The notes beneath the pieces were generated by a model that had not been told where the DNA came from, ran no database searches, and worked only from the letters and a program-made list of their open reading frames with translations. 56,720 nt of DNA, from NCBI GenBank assembly GCA_900541125.1, contig UQIK01000016.1, positions 1 through 56,720 on the forward strand, written 5' to 3'. Of the stretch, positions 43,125-51,720 are shown piece after piece (within the stretch, counting starts at the first letter, position 1; each line of letters opens with the position of its first letter). The translations under genes were made by a program, and so were the position numbers. Source of the stretch: an uncultured Collinsella sp. (GTDB taxonomy: Bacteria; Actinomycetota; Coriobacteriia; Coriobacteriales; Coriobacteriaceae).

Positions 43125-44957
43125 ATGGCTCGACTGCATGTTATGGAACGCAGCCACGCTCAGGCCGTCATGGACGACCTGCACGATGCGCTCGGACGTC
43201 GTCTGGCGGTGAGTTCGCTCGCCCCGTGCCCCGTTGAGTTTACGGCAGCGCTCGTCAACCTGTGCTCCACCCAGAGCTGCGGCAAGTGCACGCCCTGCCG
43301 TGTGGGCCTGAGCGCGCTGAGCGACCTGCTCGCCGATGTGCTCGAGGGCCGCGCCGACGAGTCCACGCTCAACCTGATTGAGCGCACGGCCCGCACAATC
43401 TACCTTTCGAGCGACTGCGCCATCGGCTACGAGGCCGGCGCCATGGCGCTCACGGCCATTCGCGGCTTCCGCGACGACTTTGAACATCACATCCGCGAGC
43501 ACTCCTGCGGCTTTGACCGCGAGGCCCGCGTCCCGTGCGTCTCGGGCTGCCCGGCGCACGTCGACATTCCCGGGTACATTTCGCTTGTCGAGGCGGGCCG
43601 CTATGCCGATGCCGTCAAGGTCATTCGCAAGAACAATCCGCTGCCGCTTGTCTGCGGGCTGGTGTGCGAGCATCCCTGCGAGATGCACTGCCGCCGTGGT
43701 ATGGTCGATGACCCCATGAATATCCTCGCCCTCAAGCGCTTTGCCGTTGAGCATAGCGACTTCAACGACCACAAACCGCATGTAGTGGACAACACTGGTA
43801 AGCGCGTCGCCGTGATTGGTGGCGGCCCGGCTGGCCTTTCCTGCGCCTACTACCTGGCCGTGATGGGCCACAAGGTGACCATTTTTGAGCAGCGCCACCA
43901 CCTGGGAGGCATGCTGCGCTATGGCATCCCCAGCTATCGTCTGCCGCGCGAGCGCCTGCAGGCCGAGATCGATTGGATCTTGAGCGCCGGTATCGACGTG
44001 GAGCTCGACCACTCCGTGAACGGCGAGGAGCTCGCCCGTTTGCGTGGCGAGTTCGATGCCGTCTACCTAGCCATCGGTGCCCACAGTGATAAGAAGCTCG
44101 GCCTTCCGGGCGAAGGGGCGCCCGGCGTTGAGTCGGCCGTCAAGATGCTGCGTGCTATCGGCGATGACGAGCTGCCCGACCTGAGCGGCCAGCGCGCGTG
44201 CGTCATCGGCGGCGGCAACGTTGCCATGGACGTGGCACGCTCTGCTGTGCGCTGTGGTGCCGAAAAGGTAAGCATCGTCTACCGCCGTCGCATCTGCGAC
44301 ATGACGGCCCAGGACGCCGAGATCGCCGGTGCCCAGGCCGAGGGCTGCGAGGTACTGGAGCTCACGGCCCCACTCGCCATCGAGACGGGCGAGGACGGTC
44401 GCGTGAACGGCCTGCGCGTGCAGCCGCAGATTATCGGTGAGCCCCGCCGCGGTCGTCCGGCTCCGCGTGCCGCCGCCACGCCCGAGCGCGTCATCCCCTG
44501 CGAGCGCGTGTTTGTCGCCATTGGCCAGGACATCGATTCCAAGCCGTTTGAGGAGATGGGCATTGCCTGCAAGTGGAGCTGCATCGTCACCGATTCGGAC
44601 GGCGCCGTGCCCAACTTTGATGGCCTCTTTAGCGGCGGCGACTGTCAGACCGGCCCCGCCACCGTCATCCGCGCCATCAATGCCGGCCGCGTGGCTTCGG
44701 CAAACATCGACCGCTACCTGGGCTTCGACCACAAGATTAAGCTCGACGTGGAGCTGCCGACCGTTCAGTTTAAGGGCAAGCACGAGTGCGGCCGCTGCGA
44801 GCTGGGCGAGCGCGAGGCCGGCGAGCGCATTCACGATTGGAATCTGGTTGAGCAGGGTCTCACCGAGCAGGAGGCACGCCAGGAGGCGAGCCGCTGCCTG
44901 CGTTGCGATCACTTTGGCTTTGGCGCGTTCCGCGGAGGGAGGAACCTGGAATGGTAG
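43125..44957 (+). CDS. NuoF-type iron-sulfur domain fused to GltD-like flavoprotein, hydrogenase partner
   Basis: A 610-aa oxidoreductase subunit. Residues 35-120 resemble only the C-terminal 4Fe-4S part of NuoF/HydB (CSTQSCGKCTPCRVGLSALSDLL), without the FMN and NADH domains. The remainder is GltD-like: cysteine motifs (CVSGCPAHVDIPGY; CGLVCEHPCEMHCRRG), the FAD site VIGGGPAGLSCAYYLAVMGHKVTIFE near 227, NAD(P) site VIGGGNVAMDVARSAVRCGA near 360, and FSGGDCQTGPATVIRAINAGRVAS. The tail has another CxxC pair (CGRCELGE; CLRCDHFGFG). It overlaps hydA by 7 bases, so it most likely links NAD(P)H to the hydrogenase; electron bifurcation is possible but unproven. ATG at 43125 after GAGAGGGG. Confidence 0.82.
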   Translation: MARLHVMERSHAQAVMDDLHDALGRRLAVSSLAPCPVEFTAALVNLCSTQSCGKCTPCRVGLSALSDLLADVLEGRADESTLNLIERTARTIYLSSDCAIGYEAGAMALTAIRGFRDDFEHHIREHSCGFDREARVPCVSGCPAHVDIPGYISLVEAGRYADAVKVIRKNNPLPLVCGLVCEHPCEMHCRRGMVDDPMNILALKRFAVEHSDFNDHKPHVVDNTGKRVAVIGGGPAGLSCAYYLAVMGHKVTIFEQRHHLGGMLRYGIPSYRLPRERLQAEIDWILSAGIDVELDHSVNGEELARLRGEFDAVYLAIGAHSDKKLGLPGEGAPGVESAVKMLRAIGDDELPDLSGQRACVIGGGNVAMDVARSAVRCGAEKVSIVYRRRICDMTAQDAEIAGAQAEGCEVLELTAPLAIETGEDGRVNGLRVQPQIIGEPRRGRPAPRAAATPERVIPCERVFVAIGQDIDSKPFEEMGIACKWSCIVTDSDGAVPNFDGLFSGGDCQTGPATVIRAINAGRVASANIDRYLGFDHKIKLDVELPTVQFKGKHECGRCELGEREAGERIHDWNLVEQGLTEQEARQEASRCLRCDHFGFGAFRGGRNLEW

Positions 44958-46762
44958 AGCCCAGCAAAACCACCGTCAGCGACAACACCGAAAACGGAGC
45001 GCATAACATGGTCAAGCTCACTATCGATAATTGCAAGGTCGTGGTTCCCGAGCACACCACGATCCTGGACGCAGCCAAGTCCGTCGGCATCCAGATTCCC
45101 ACCCTGTTCTACCTGCGCGATTTAAACGAGATTGGCGGCTGCCGCGTATGCGTGGTCGAGGTTGCGGGCTGCGACCAGCTGGTCGCAGCCTGCAACAACT
45201 ACGTGCTCGACGGCATGGTGGTCCACACCAACAGCCCCAAGGCCCGCGAGGCCCGTCGCACCAACGTGCAGCTGCTGCTGTCCCAGCATGATTCGCAGTG
45301 CACGAGCTGTGTGCGCAGCGGCAACTGCAACCTGCAGACCATCGCCAATGACCTGGGCATTTTCTATCTGCCGTATCAAAGGCATTTGGCGGGCGAGGGC
45401 TGGGATTTCGATTTTCCCATCATCCGCGAAAATGACAAGTGCATTAAATGCATGCGCTGCATCAAGGTGTGCGAGAGCGTGCAGGGCCTAGGGATTTGGG
45501 ACCTGACCAACCGCGCCACGCATACCGCCGTGGGTACCCGCGGGCGCGCACCGATCGGCAAGACCGATTGCGTCGCATGCGGCCAGTGCATTACGCATTG
45601 CCCGACGGGCGCGCTGCGCGAGCGCGACGACACCGAGACCGTGTTCGATGCTCTCGCCGATCCCGACAAGATCGTGCTGGTGCAGATCGCGCCTGCCGTG
45701 CGCAGCGCCTGGGGCGAGGAACTCGGCATCCCGCGCGAGGAGGCCACCGTCGAGCGTCTGGCTTGCGCGCTGCGCCGCGTTGGCTTTGAGTACGTGTTCG
45801 ACACCGATTTCTCGGCCGACCTCACCATTATGGAGGAGGGCTCCGAACTGCTCGAGCGCCTGGGCGCCGCCGCTAAGGGTGAGGGCGACAGCCGCGGCTG
45901 GCCCATGTTTACGAGCTGCTGCCCGGGCTGGGTGCGCTTTGTGAAGGCACGTTACCCCGAGTTTGTCGACAGCCTGTCCACGTCAAAGTCGCCGCAGCAG
46001 ATGTTCGGCGCTATCGCCAAGACCTACTACGCCAAGGTGCTGGGCGCGGAGCCCGAGCGTCTGTTCGTGGTGTCCGTTATGCCGTGCACGGCCAAGAAGG
46101 CCGAGTGTGCGCTGCCGAGCATGATGGGCGAGGGCGGCGCGCCCGACGTGGACGTTGCGCTGACGGTGCGCGAGATGGTGCGCATGATCCGCGCGAGCCA
46201 CGTGAGCGTGGACACGCTGGTCGAGGAGCCGCTCGATACGCCGTTGGGCTTTGGCACGGGCGCGGGTGTGATCTTTGGTGCCACGGGCGGCGTGATGGAG
46301 GCCGCCGTGCGCTCGGCATATTACCTGGTGACGGGCAAGAACCCGGATGCCGACTTCTTCACTGACGTGCGCGGACTCGAGGGCTGGAAGGAGGCCGTGG
46401 CCGATATCGACGGTACCAAGGTGCGCGTCGCCGTGGCGCACGGGCTGGGCAACGCCGCCCGTCTGCTCGACGCGATTCGCGACGGCCGCGTGAGCTATGA
46501 TTTCGTTGAGGTCATGGCGTGCCCGGGCGGCTGCGTCGGCGGCGGCGGTCAGCCCATCCACGACGGTTGCGAGCTAGCTGCCGAGCGTGGCCAGGTGCTC
46601 TGGGGCCTCGATGCGAACGCCGAGATTCGCTTCTCGCATGAGAATCCTGATGTCCAGGCGTGCTATCGCGAGTTCTTGGGCGCGCCGCTCTCGCCGCTGG
46701 CCGAGGAGCTGCTGCATACCGACCATCATGCATGGACGATGCCCAGCGAGGAGGCGTGCTAG
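44951..46762 (+). CDS. hydA: [FeFe] hydrogenase catalytic subunit
   Basis: Makes or consumes H2. The 603-aa protein has the NuoG-like front: a 2Fe-2S domain (GGCRVCVVEVAG), the His/Cys-ligated 4Fe-4S (HDSQCTSCVRSGNC), and two 4Fe-4S clusters (CIKCMRCIKVCE; CVACGQCITHCP). The H-cluster motifs are complete: TSCCPGW near 321, MPCTAKKAE near 376, and EVMACPGGCVGGGGQP near 521. The start ATG at 44951 after GGAGGGAGG overlaps the upstream stop; ATG at 45008 (MVKLTIDN) is also plausible. No HydE, HydF or HydG maturase is present in the window. Confidence 0.95.
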   Translation: MVEPSKTTVSDNTENGAHNMVKLTIDNCKVVVPEHTTILDAAKSVGIQIPTLFYLRDLNEIGGCRVCVVEVAGCDQLVAACNNYVLDGMVVHTNSPKAREARRTNVQLLLSQHDSQCTSCVRSGNCNLQTIANDLGIFYLPYQRHLAGEGWDFDFPIIRENDKCIKCMRCIKVCESVQGLGIWDLTNRATHTAVGTRGRAPIGKTDCVACGQCITHCPTGALRERDDTETVFDALADPDKIVLVQIAPAVRSAWGEELGIPREEATVERLACALRRVGFEYVFDTDFSADLTIMEEGSELLERLGAAAKGEGDSRGWPMFTSCCPGWVRFVKARYPEFVDSLSTSKSPQQMFGAIAKTYYAKVLGAEPERLFVVSVMPCTAKKAECALPSMMGEGGAPDVDVALTVREMVRMIRASHVSVDTLVEEPLDTPLGFGTGAGVIFGATGGVMEAAVRSAYYLVTGKNPDADFFTDVRGLEGWKEAVADIDGTKVRVAVAHGLGNAARLLDAIRDGRVSYDFVEVMACPGGCVGGGGQPIHDGCELAAERGQVLWGLDANAEIRFSHENPDVQACYREFLGAPLSPLAEELLHTDHHAWTMPSEEAC

Positions 46763-46764
46763 CG

Positions 46765-47808
46765 ATGCGTGCGTTTAATGTTGAGCTGTCGCGCCGGGGG
46801 TTTGCCTCGGCGCTCGCCGCGGGCGCCCTGTCACTTGCGCTGGCTGGCTGTGGCGGCGGGTCTGCTGCGGGCTCGGTTGCCGGGTCTGCCGCTGACGGTG
46901 CTGCTGCCGAGCCGGTTGAGGTACACGTCGCGTCGCTCAAGGGTCCGACGTCGATTGGCCTGGTGCAGTTTATGGACCAGGCTGCCGATGGCGAGACGGA
47001 CAATGAGTTCGACTTTGCGATCAACACTGCCGCCGACGAGATTGTGCCCAAGGTCATTCAGGGCGATATCGATATCGCCCTGGTGCCCGCCAACGTGGCG
47101 AGCGTGCTCTACAACAAGACCGAGGGTGCGGTGCAGGTCATCGATATCAACACGCTGGGCGTGCTGAACGTTGTGACGGGCGACGCGAGTGTGGCCTCGT
47201 TTGGCGATCTGGCGGGCCATACTGTCTATATGACGGGCAAGGGCACCACGCCGGAGTACGTCATGAACTACTTGCTGGAGCGCGCGGGCCTGACCGGCCA
47301 GGTGACGCTTGAGTTTAAGAGCGAGCCCACCGAGGTGCTGTCGGCGTTGCTTGTCGACCCGTCCGCCGTGGGCGTGCTGCCGGAGCCGTTCAAGACCGCT
47401 GCCATCGCCAAGAGCGAAGGCAAGCTGCCGGCGCCGGTGAGCCTGACCGATGTGTGGGATGAGCTAGCGGGTGACACGGGTTCGCGCCTGCTGACGGGCG
47501 TGACCGTGGTGCGCCGTGCCTTTGCCGAGGAGCATCCCGAGGCCGTGGCGGAATTCTTGCGCTGCCATGAGGCGAGCGTGAAGGCTGTCAATGCGGCGCC
47601 GGCAGATTGGGCACAGGCCGTGGTCGATGCGGGTATCGTCGATAACGCCGCGATTGCTGAAAAGGCGATTCCCGGGTGCATGCTCGTGTGCCAGACGGGG
47701 AAGGATATGAAGGCGGCGCTCGGTGGGTACCTGCAGGTGCTGGCCGATGCGGACGCGAGCGCCGTGGGCGGCAAGCTCCCGGCTGATGATTTCTATTACA
47801 TGGAGTAG
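46765..47808 (+). CDS. ABC transporter substrate-binding lipoprotein (NMT1/THI5-like)
   Basis: A 347-aa exported protein. The N-terminus has SRRGFASALAAGALSLALAGC, a signal peptide with a lipobox LAGC (lipid-anchored Cys) and a twin-arginine-like SRRGF. The mature part (VEVHVASLKGPTSIGLVQFMDQ; DEIVPKVIQGDIDIALVPANVASVLYNKTEG; TVYMTGKGTTPEYVMNYLLERAGL) follows the NMT1/SsuA family that binds thiamine precursors, sulfonates, nitrate or similar small molecules. The ligand is unknown. It starts 2 bases after hydA, with GAGGAGG inside the hydA end, and is followed by its transporter 3 bases later, so it belongs to the hydrogenase transcript. Confidence 0.82.
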   Translation: MRAFNVELSRRGFASALAAGALSLALAGCGGGSAAGSVAGSAADGAAAEPVEVHVASLKGPTSIGLVQFMDQAADGETDNEFDFAINTAADEIVPKVIQGDIDIALVPANVASVLYNKTEGAVQVIDINTLGVLNVVTGDASVASFGDLAGHTVYMTGKGTTPEYVMNYLLERAGLTGQVTLEFKSEPTEVLSALLVDPSAVGVLPEPFKTAAIAKSEGKLPAPVSLTDVWDELAGDTGSRLLTGVTVVRRAFAEEHPEAVAEFLRCHEASVKAVNAAPADWAQAVVDAGIVDNAAIAEKAIPGCMLVCQTGKDMKAALGGYLQVLADADASAVGGKLPADDFYYME

Positions 47809-47811
47809 CCC

Positions 47812-49191
47812 GTGCGTGCGTTTGCTCGACAAATGACAGAGCGTATGAAGGCGGTGACGGCAGCAGGTGCCGTTGCCGCCTTTTGGCTTGCCGTGTGGGT
47901 CTTTGCAGCAGCACTGGTGGCGCAGCCGTTGATTTTGCCGGGGCCAGGCACTGTTGCGATGGCGTTGCTGCGGCTAGTATGCGATGCCGGTACGTGGGCG
48001 ATTCTGGTGGACTCAGGCGCGCGAATCTTGGGTGGGCTGGCGCTTGCCGCGGCGTGCGGCGGCGTGATGGCGGGAGCCTCGGTGCGGTCGCCGACGTTTG
48101 CCCGCTTGGTGGCGCCGGCGCTTTCGTTTGTTAAGGCGACGCCGGTTGCCTGCGTGGTGGTCCTGCTGCTCATTTGGTTGGGGTCGGCGCGTGTGAGCGT
48201 CGCGGCGGTCTTTTTGATGGCACTGCCGGGCGTGTATTTTTCGCTGGTCGAGGGCTTGGCGCAAGTGGATAAGCCGCTGGAGCAGATGTTTCGTCTGCAT
48301 GGCGTGCGGGGTTGGCGTCTGTTTTGTGCCCACACCTGGCGCGAAGTCCTGTCGTTTGTGCTTTCGTGCGCCCGCGCTGTGATCGGCATGAGCTGGAAGG
48401 CCGGCGTGGCGGCGGAGCTCATCGGCATGGCGACGGGCACCGTGGGCGAACGCATCTATCAGGCGAAGCTGCTCATCGAGACGGCTGATCTGCTGGCGTG
48501 GACCGTGTTGGCCGTTGCCGCCTCGTGGGCGTGTGAGCGCGTGCTGGTGTGGCTGCTGCGGGTTTCGGGACCCGTGGCGTGGCGCGCGGCCGTGCGGGCA
48601 CATGGGCATGGACTGCGCGGGCGTGCGGGCGGCTCTGCTGGTGGCGGGGCTGCGGCGGAGCTTGCGCTCGCCGTGGGCGACCGGGCACCCTGGGCTCCGG
48701 CGCTGGATGGTCTGGTGCTCAACGTGCCCGCGGGCGGGCGTATCTGCGTGATGGGCGCTTCAGGCGTGGGCAAGTCGACGCTGCTTTCGTTGACAGCGGG
48801 GGAGTGCGCGCCGTGCTCGATGGTGTTTCAGGATACGCGCCTGGTTGAGGACGCCTCTGCTTTGGATAACGTGCTGGTGTGCGCCGATGCACGCGTGAAT
48901 GCCTCGAGTGCCGCCGCCTTGTTGCGCCTGCTGGTACCGGGGATCGATGTGCATGCCCGCGTGGCCGAGCTCTCGGGCGGGCAGCGCCGTCGCGTCGAGA
49001 TTGCCCGAGCCCTGCTGTGTCCGGGCGGCGCAGTGATTCTGGACGAGCCCTTTACCGGTCTAGATACCGCCGCGCGCGACGCATGCGCCGAGGTCGTGCT
49101 CGACTTTCTCGACGGCCGCATGCTGCTGCTTGCCACGCACGATGCCGTCGACGCTCAGGCCCTCAATATCTCGGACATCATCACGCTCTAA
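47812..49191 (+). CDS. Fused ABC permease and ATPase (SsuC-SsuB-like, single chain)
   Basis: A 459-aa protein uniting two normally separate subunits. Residues 1-255 are a permease with about six membrane helices and the EAA-type loop (GVRGWRLFCAHTWREVL...GMSWKAGVAAELIG). After a Gly/Ala linker, residues about 280-459 form the ATPase: Walker A MGASGVGKSTLL, Q-loop VFQDTRLVED, signature LSGGQRRRVEIARALL, Walker B AVILDEPFTGLD and LLLATHD. The ATPase is compact: only about 17 residues separate Walker A from the Q-loop, against about 35 in relatives. The GTG start at 47812 follows GGAG. It presumably works with the lipoprotein encoded just before. Confidence 0.85.
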   Translation: MRAFARQMTERMKAVTAAGAVAAFWLAVWVFAAALVAQPLILPGPGTVAMALLRLVCDAGTWAILVDSGARILGGLALAAACGGVMAGASVRSPTFARLVAPALSFVKATPVACVVVLLLIWLGSARVSVAAVFLMALPGVYFSLVEGLAQVDKPLEQMFRLHGVRGWRLFCAHTWREVLSFVLSCARAVIGMSWKAGVAAELIGMATGTVGERIYQAKLLIETADLLAWTVLAVAASWACERVLVWLLRVSGPVAWRAAVRAHGHGLRGRAGGSAGGGAAAELALAVGDRAPWAPALDGLVLNVPAGGRICVMGASGVGKSTLLSLTAGECAPCSMVFQDTRLVEDASALDNVLVCADARVNASSAAALLRLLVPGIDVHARVAELSGGQRRRVEIARALLCPGGAVILDEPFTGLDTAARDACAEVVLDFLDGRMLLLATHDAVDAQALNISDIITL

Positions 49192-49243
49192 ATACTTACT
49201 CAGCAACAAATTGATCCGTTTTTTCTCCGTCCCCATGGGGTCG

Positions 49244-49293
49244 GGTATGGTATTCTATATGCGGGGTAATACTTAGGAATACCAAGTTATACC
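49244..49293. promoter_or_regulatory. Candidate operator of the RelB-like gene
   Basis: GGTATTC (49249-49255) and GAATACC (49277-49283) are perfect inverted repeats, flanked by GGTAT (49244) and ATACC (49289). An array of GGTAT-type half-sites fits autoregulation by a RelB/DinJ antitoxin. Inference only. Confidence 0.4.
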
Positions 49294-49406
49294 AACGCCG
49301 TAGAACAAACTCCAGATGCGGGCCAATCGGGTTGCCTTCACAGCCCGTCGCCCAGCCGCGTGGTCCGCATCCATCCGCACCACCGTCGTTTCAAAAAGGA
49401 AGCGCC

Positions 49407-49628
49407 ATGGCAGAACACATGACCCCGGTTGTCGCGAAGGTCTTGCCCGAGGAAAAGGCGGCCTTCGCGGCGGCAACCCAGCTCGTGGGCACCACGCCGT
49501 CCAACGCCATCCGCATGTTCATCGCCGCCTTCAATCGCTGCGGCACCTTCCCGTTCGACATCTCGCCGAGCGGGGCTTTTGGTAAAGAGTGTCCCCAACA
49601 GCTAGTCGTTGAAGAACGTCCCCAATGA
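49407..49628 (+). CDS. RelB/DinJ-like antitoxin, solitary, C-terminus from a repeat
   Basis: A 73-aa protein whose first 55 residues match the RelB/DinJ antitoxin pattern (TPVVAKVLPEEKAAFAAATQLVGTTPSNAIRMFIAAFNRCGTFPFDIS), a ribbon-helix-helix that would bind its own promoter. From codon 60 on, the frame runs through a GTCCCC-type repetitive element (49584-49637), which supplies the residues KECPQQLVVEERPQ and the TGA stop. The toxin-neutralising C-terminus is thus probably lost, and no RelE/YafQ toxin gene follows. Start ATG 49407 after AAAAAGGAAG. It is likely a relic antitoxin or solitary regulator. Confidence 0.65.
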   Translation: MAEHMTPVVAKVLPEEKAAFAAATQLVGTTPSNAIRMFIAAFNRCGTFPFDISPSGAFGKECPQQLVVEERPQ

Positions 49629-49637
49629 CTAGTCGTC
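49584..49637. repeat. GTCCCC-type element, copy 2 (within antitoxin gene end)
   Basis: Two direct half-units: GTGTCCCCAACAGCTAGTCG and ACGTCCCCAATGACTAGTCG joined by TTGAAGA. The second half shares GAACGTCCCCAATGACTAGTC with the element at 22591. Confidence 0.8.
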
Positions 49638-49651
49638 GGGAGGAGGTTGGC

Positions 49652-50566
49652 ATGCTCAATGTGATGGCGTGGGCGCTTGCCTGTTTTGGCGTTGTCGCTG
49701 CCGATATTGCCCTGAGCATGGTTCTGTTTTCAGTTCTCGATGCCGTGTCGGTGCTGACGAGCTATCCAATCGACAATCTCGATATCCAATGGTTCCAGGC
49801 TGCCGCTCAGACGGCGTCATTTTTGATGGCGCTGCTGTGGTGGCGTTATCTGTGGCCCCGCTCCTTCATGGCGCGCCGGCAAGGCGAGCGCCCGCTCGGT
49901 GGGGGAGCAAGCGCGGCATGGAAGCGCATTGCCTGCGTTGTTGTGATCGGCCTATCCATGCAGGTGGTCATTAGCTACCTATGCGACGGCGTGCTGTCGC
50001 TGCTGCCCGAGGTCGCGGCAGACTATAGCGAGCTCGTCGAGGAAACGGGCATGGGCGATACCAGCCTTCTTGCCGTCCTGACTACGGTGCTTGGCGCGCC
50101 GTTTTGCGAGGAACTGCTGGTGCGCGGCATCATCTTTGAGTTTTCGCTGCGTGCGTTTAATCCACAGTGTCGTTCGCTCTGGAAGCGCCGGCGCCGCGCG
50201 AACGCGCAGGACGGCGCCATAGTGCCCTGGGCGGCCCCGAGTACCTGGGGCGTCGCCGCGGCAATCGTGCTGCAGGCGGCGGTCTTCGGCTTTATGCACA
50301 TGAACTGGGTGCAGGGCTGCTATGCGGGCGCCGCCGCCCTCATTTTTGGTTGGGTGCTCGTGACCACCGGAAAGCTCCGCTACACGATCCTGCTGCACTT
50401 TGCCTTTAATGCCGGGTCGTATCTCATGGGGCTGCCGTGGTTTGTGAATACGCCGCTCGACGCGGTGGTCACGGTCGGCATCGCCGGCTTTGTGCTGGTA
50501 GAGGCGATGCGCTCGCTGCTTCGATTGTGCATTCCCGTGTCGCGCGAAGCTGATCGGTCTGAGTAA
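49652..50566 (+). CDS. CPBP-family intramembrane metalloprotease
   Basis: A 304-aa membrane protein of the CPBP (CAAX protease and bacteriocin-processing, Abi) family. Conserved motifs are present: APFCEELLVRG (the EExxxR motif), FGFMHMNW (FxxxH) and LLHFAFNAG (HxxxN), in helices typical of the family. Members process prenylated proteins in eukaryotes and are linked to bacteriocin immunity or processing in bacteria; nothing nearby indicates a substrate. The ATG at 49652 after GGGAGGAGG is preferred over ATG at 49625, which lies inside the repeat. Confidence 0.85.
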   Translation: MLNVMAWALACFGVVAADIALSMVLFSVLDAVSVLTSYPIDNLDIQWFQAAAQTASFLMALLWWRYLWPRSFMARRQGERPLGGGASAAWKRIACVVVIGLSMQVVISYLCDGVLSLLPEVAADYSELVEETGMGDTSLLAVLTTVLGAPFCEELLVRGIIFEFSLRAFNPQCRSLWKRRRRANAQDGAIVPWAAPSTWGVAAAIVLQAAVFGFMHMNWVQGCYAGAAALIFGWVLVTTGKLRYTILLHFAFNAGSYLMGLPWFVNTPLDAVVTVGIAGFVLVEAMRSLLRLCIPVSREADRSE

Positions 50567-50574
50567 TAACGCCT

Positions 50575-51567
50575 TTAATTAGACCGATGCGTCCTGAACG
50601 CACCTGGCGTTTCGCCGAATGCTTCTTTAAATTTTGAGTAAAAGAATGACATGTTGGAGATGCCGACTTTTCGGGCTACATACTGCACGCTGCGCTCGGT
50701 GTTATTGAGAAGATATGCCGCCTCTGTGAGCTGCTGGTTGAGCTTTATTTGCGAAAACGTTTTGCCGGTTTTTTGTTTGATCAAGCTGCTGAGATAGCTG
50801 GTGCTATAACCCGTATCGCTCGCAATGCTTTCGAGTGTGCAGTCGCCGTAGCTTCGCTCAATATGATTCAGAATCGACACGATGCGTTCGTCCGACATGA
50901 TCGCCTGGTTATCAGTTGCGGAGCGTCGGTACAGTCCTCGAATGAGAACAAGGAATAGGCTGACGGCGAGGTGCCTCATGAGTTCATTGGAATAGGCATC
51001 TTTAAAGTGATATTCGATAAAGAGCATCTCGATGAGGCGTCGCGCATGTCGGGCGTATTCCTCTGGAAGAATGAGATATTTTCGGGCCTCGCGGTTTTTG
51101 GACACAAAATCAAATAGAAGATTCGTTAATGGTGACGCGCCGGGTAGCTGGCTCAGGAACAACGAATCGAACATTTCTTTTTTGAAGACGATCGAAATGA
51201 CGATATCATGCTCGCCCTTAACGTATGGAACGCTTCTGACTACGCCGGTGTTGCAAATGAGCACGTCGCCCTTTTTAAGGAGTAGTCGCCGTCCGTTGAC
51301 GATAAACGTGCAGACGCCGTCGTACACGTAGTTAAGCTCCATATCCCGATTGATATGAGGAGGAATATCGGTAAAGCGCGACTCCTTGATAAGGCCCACG
51401 GGGTTTTCGTCGAGAGTTTCTTTCCAATCAAACAGATAGACCTCTTCGCCGTTAATGGTTGTGGTTTCCACCCTGTTATATCGCGGGCTGAGCTCTCCCG
51501 GATGTGTGCGATGCCACTCTTCGGTCTCGGTATGCGTATAGAGCAGCTGTTTGAGATTCGAATCCAT
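50575..51567 (-). CDS. AraC-family transcriptional regulator
   Basis: A 330-aa regulator. The N-terminal half is a cupin-like sensing domain (FTDIPPHINRDMELNYVYDGVCTFIVNGRRLLLKKGDVLIC), and the C-terminal 100 residues are the double helix-turn-helix (IVSILNHIERSYGDCTLESIASDTGYSTSYLSSLIKQKTGKTFSQIKLNQQLTEAAYLL; VQYVARKVGISNMSFFYSKFKEAFGETPGAFR). It is divergent from the GH1-EIIBC operon and most likely activates it in response to a beta-glucoside. The gap between them (51568-51720) is AT-rich. Start ATG 51567 after GGAG. Confidence 0.9.
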   Translation of the reverse strand: MDSNLKQLLYTHTETEEWHRTHPGELSPRYNRVETTTINGEEVYLFDWKETLDENPVGLIKESRFTDIPPHINRDMELNYVYDGVCTFIVNGRRLLLKKGDVLICNTGVVRSVPYVKGEHDIVISIVFKKEMFDSLFLSQLPGASPLTNLLFDFVSKNREARKYLILPEEYARHARRLIEMLFIEYHFKDAYSNELMRHLAVSLFLVLIRGLYRRSATDNQAIMSDERIVSILNHIERSYGDCTLESIASDTGYSTSYLSSLIKQKTGKTFSQIKLNQQLTEAAYLLNNTERSVQYVARKVGISNMSFFYSKFKEAFGETPGAFRTHRSN

Positions 51568-51720
51568 GGGGTGCTCCAGGGGTGAACGGTAGAATCAATG
51601 CCTTAAACGGTATTATATCTAAAAAAATGTTATAAACCCACGCTTTCTATGCGATATCTTATGCATCTTGTTCTTCCTAGTATTGGGTTATCCGCTGGAG
51701 CATCCGATCAAGGAGGGCAA
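51568..51720. promoter_or_regulatory. Divergent control region of AraC gene and GH1 operon
   Basis: AT-rich segment with TATTATATC and GTTATAAA stretches (51609-51638) that can serve as -10 elements in one or both directions. Binding of the AraC regulator here is inferred; no clear direct repeat was identified. Confidence 0.35.
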
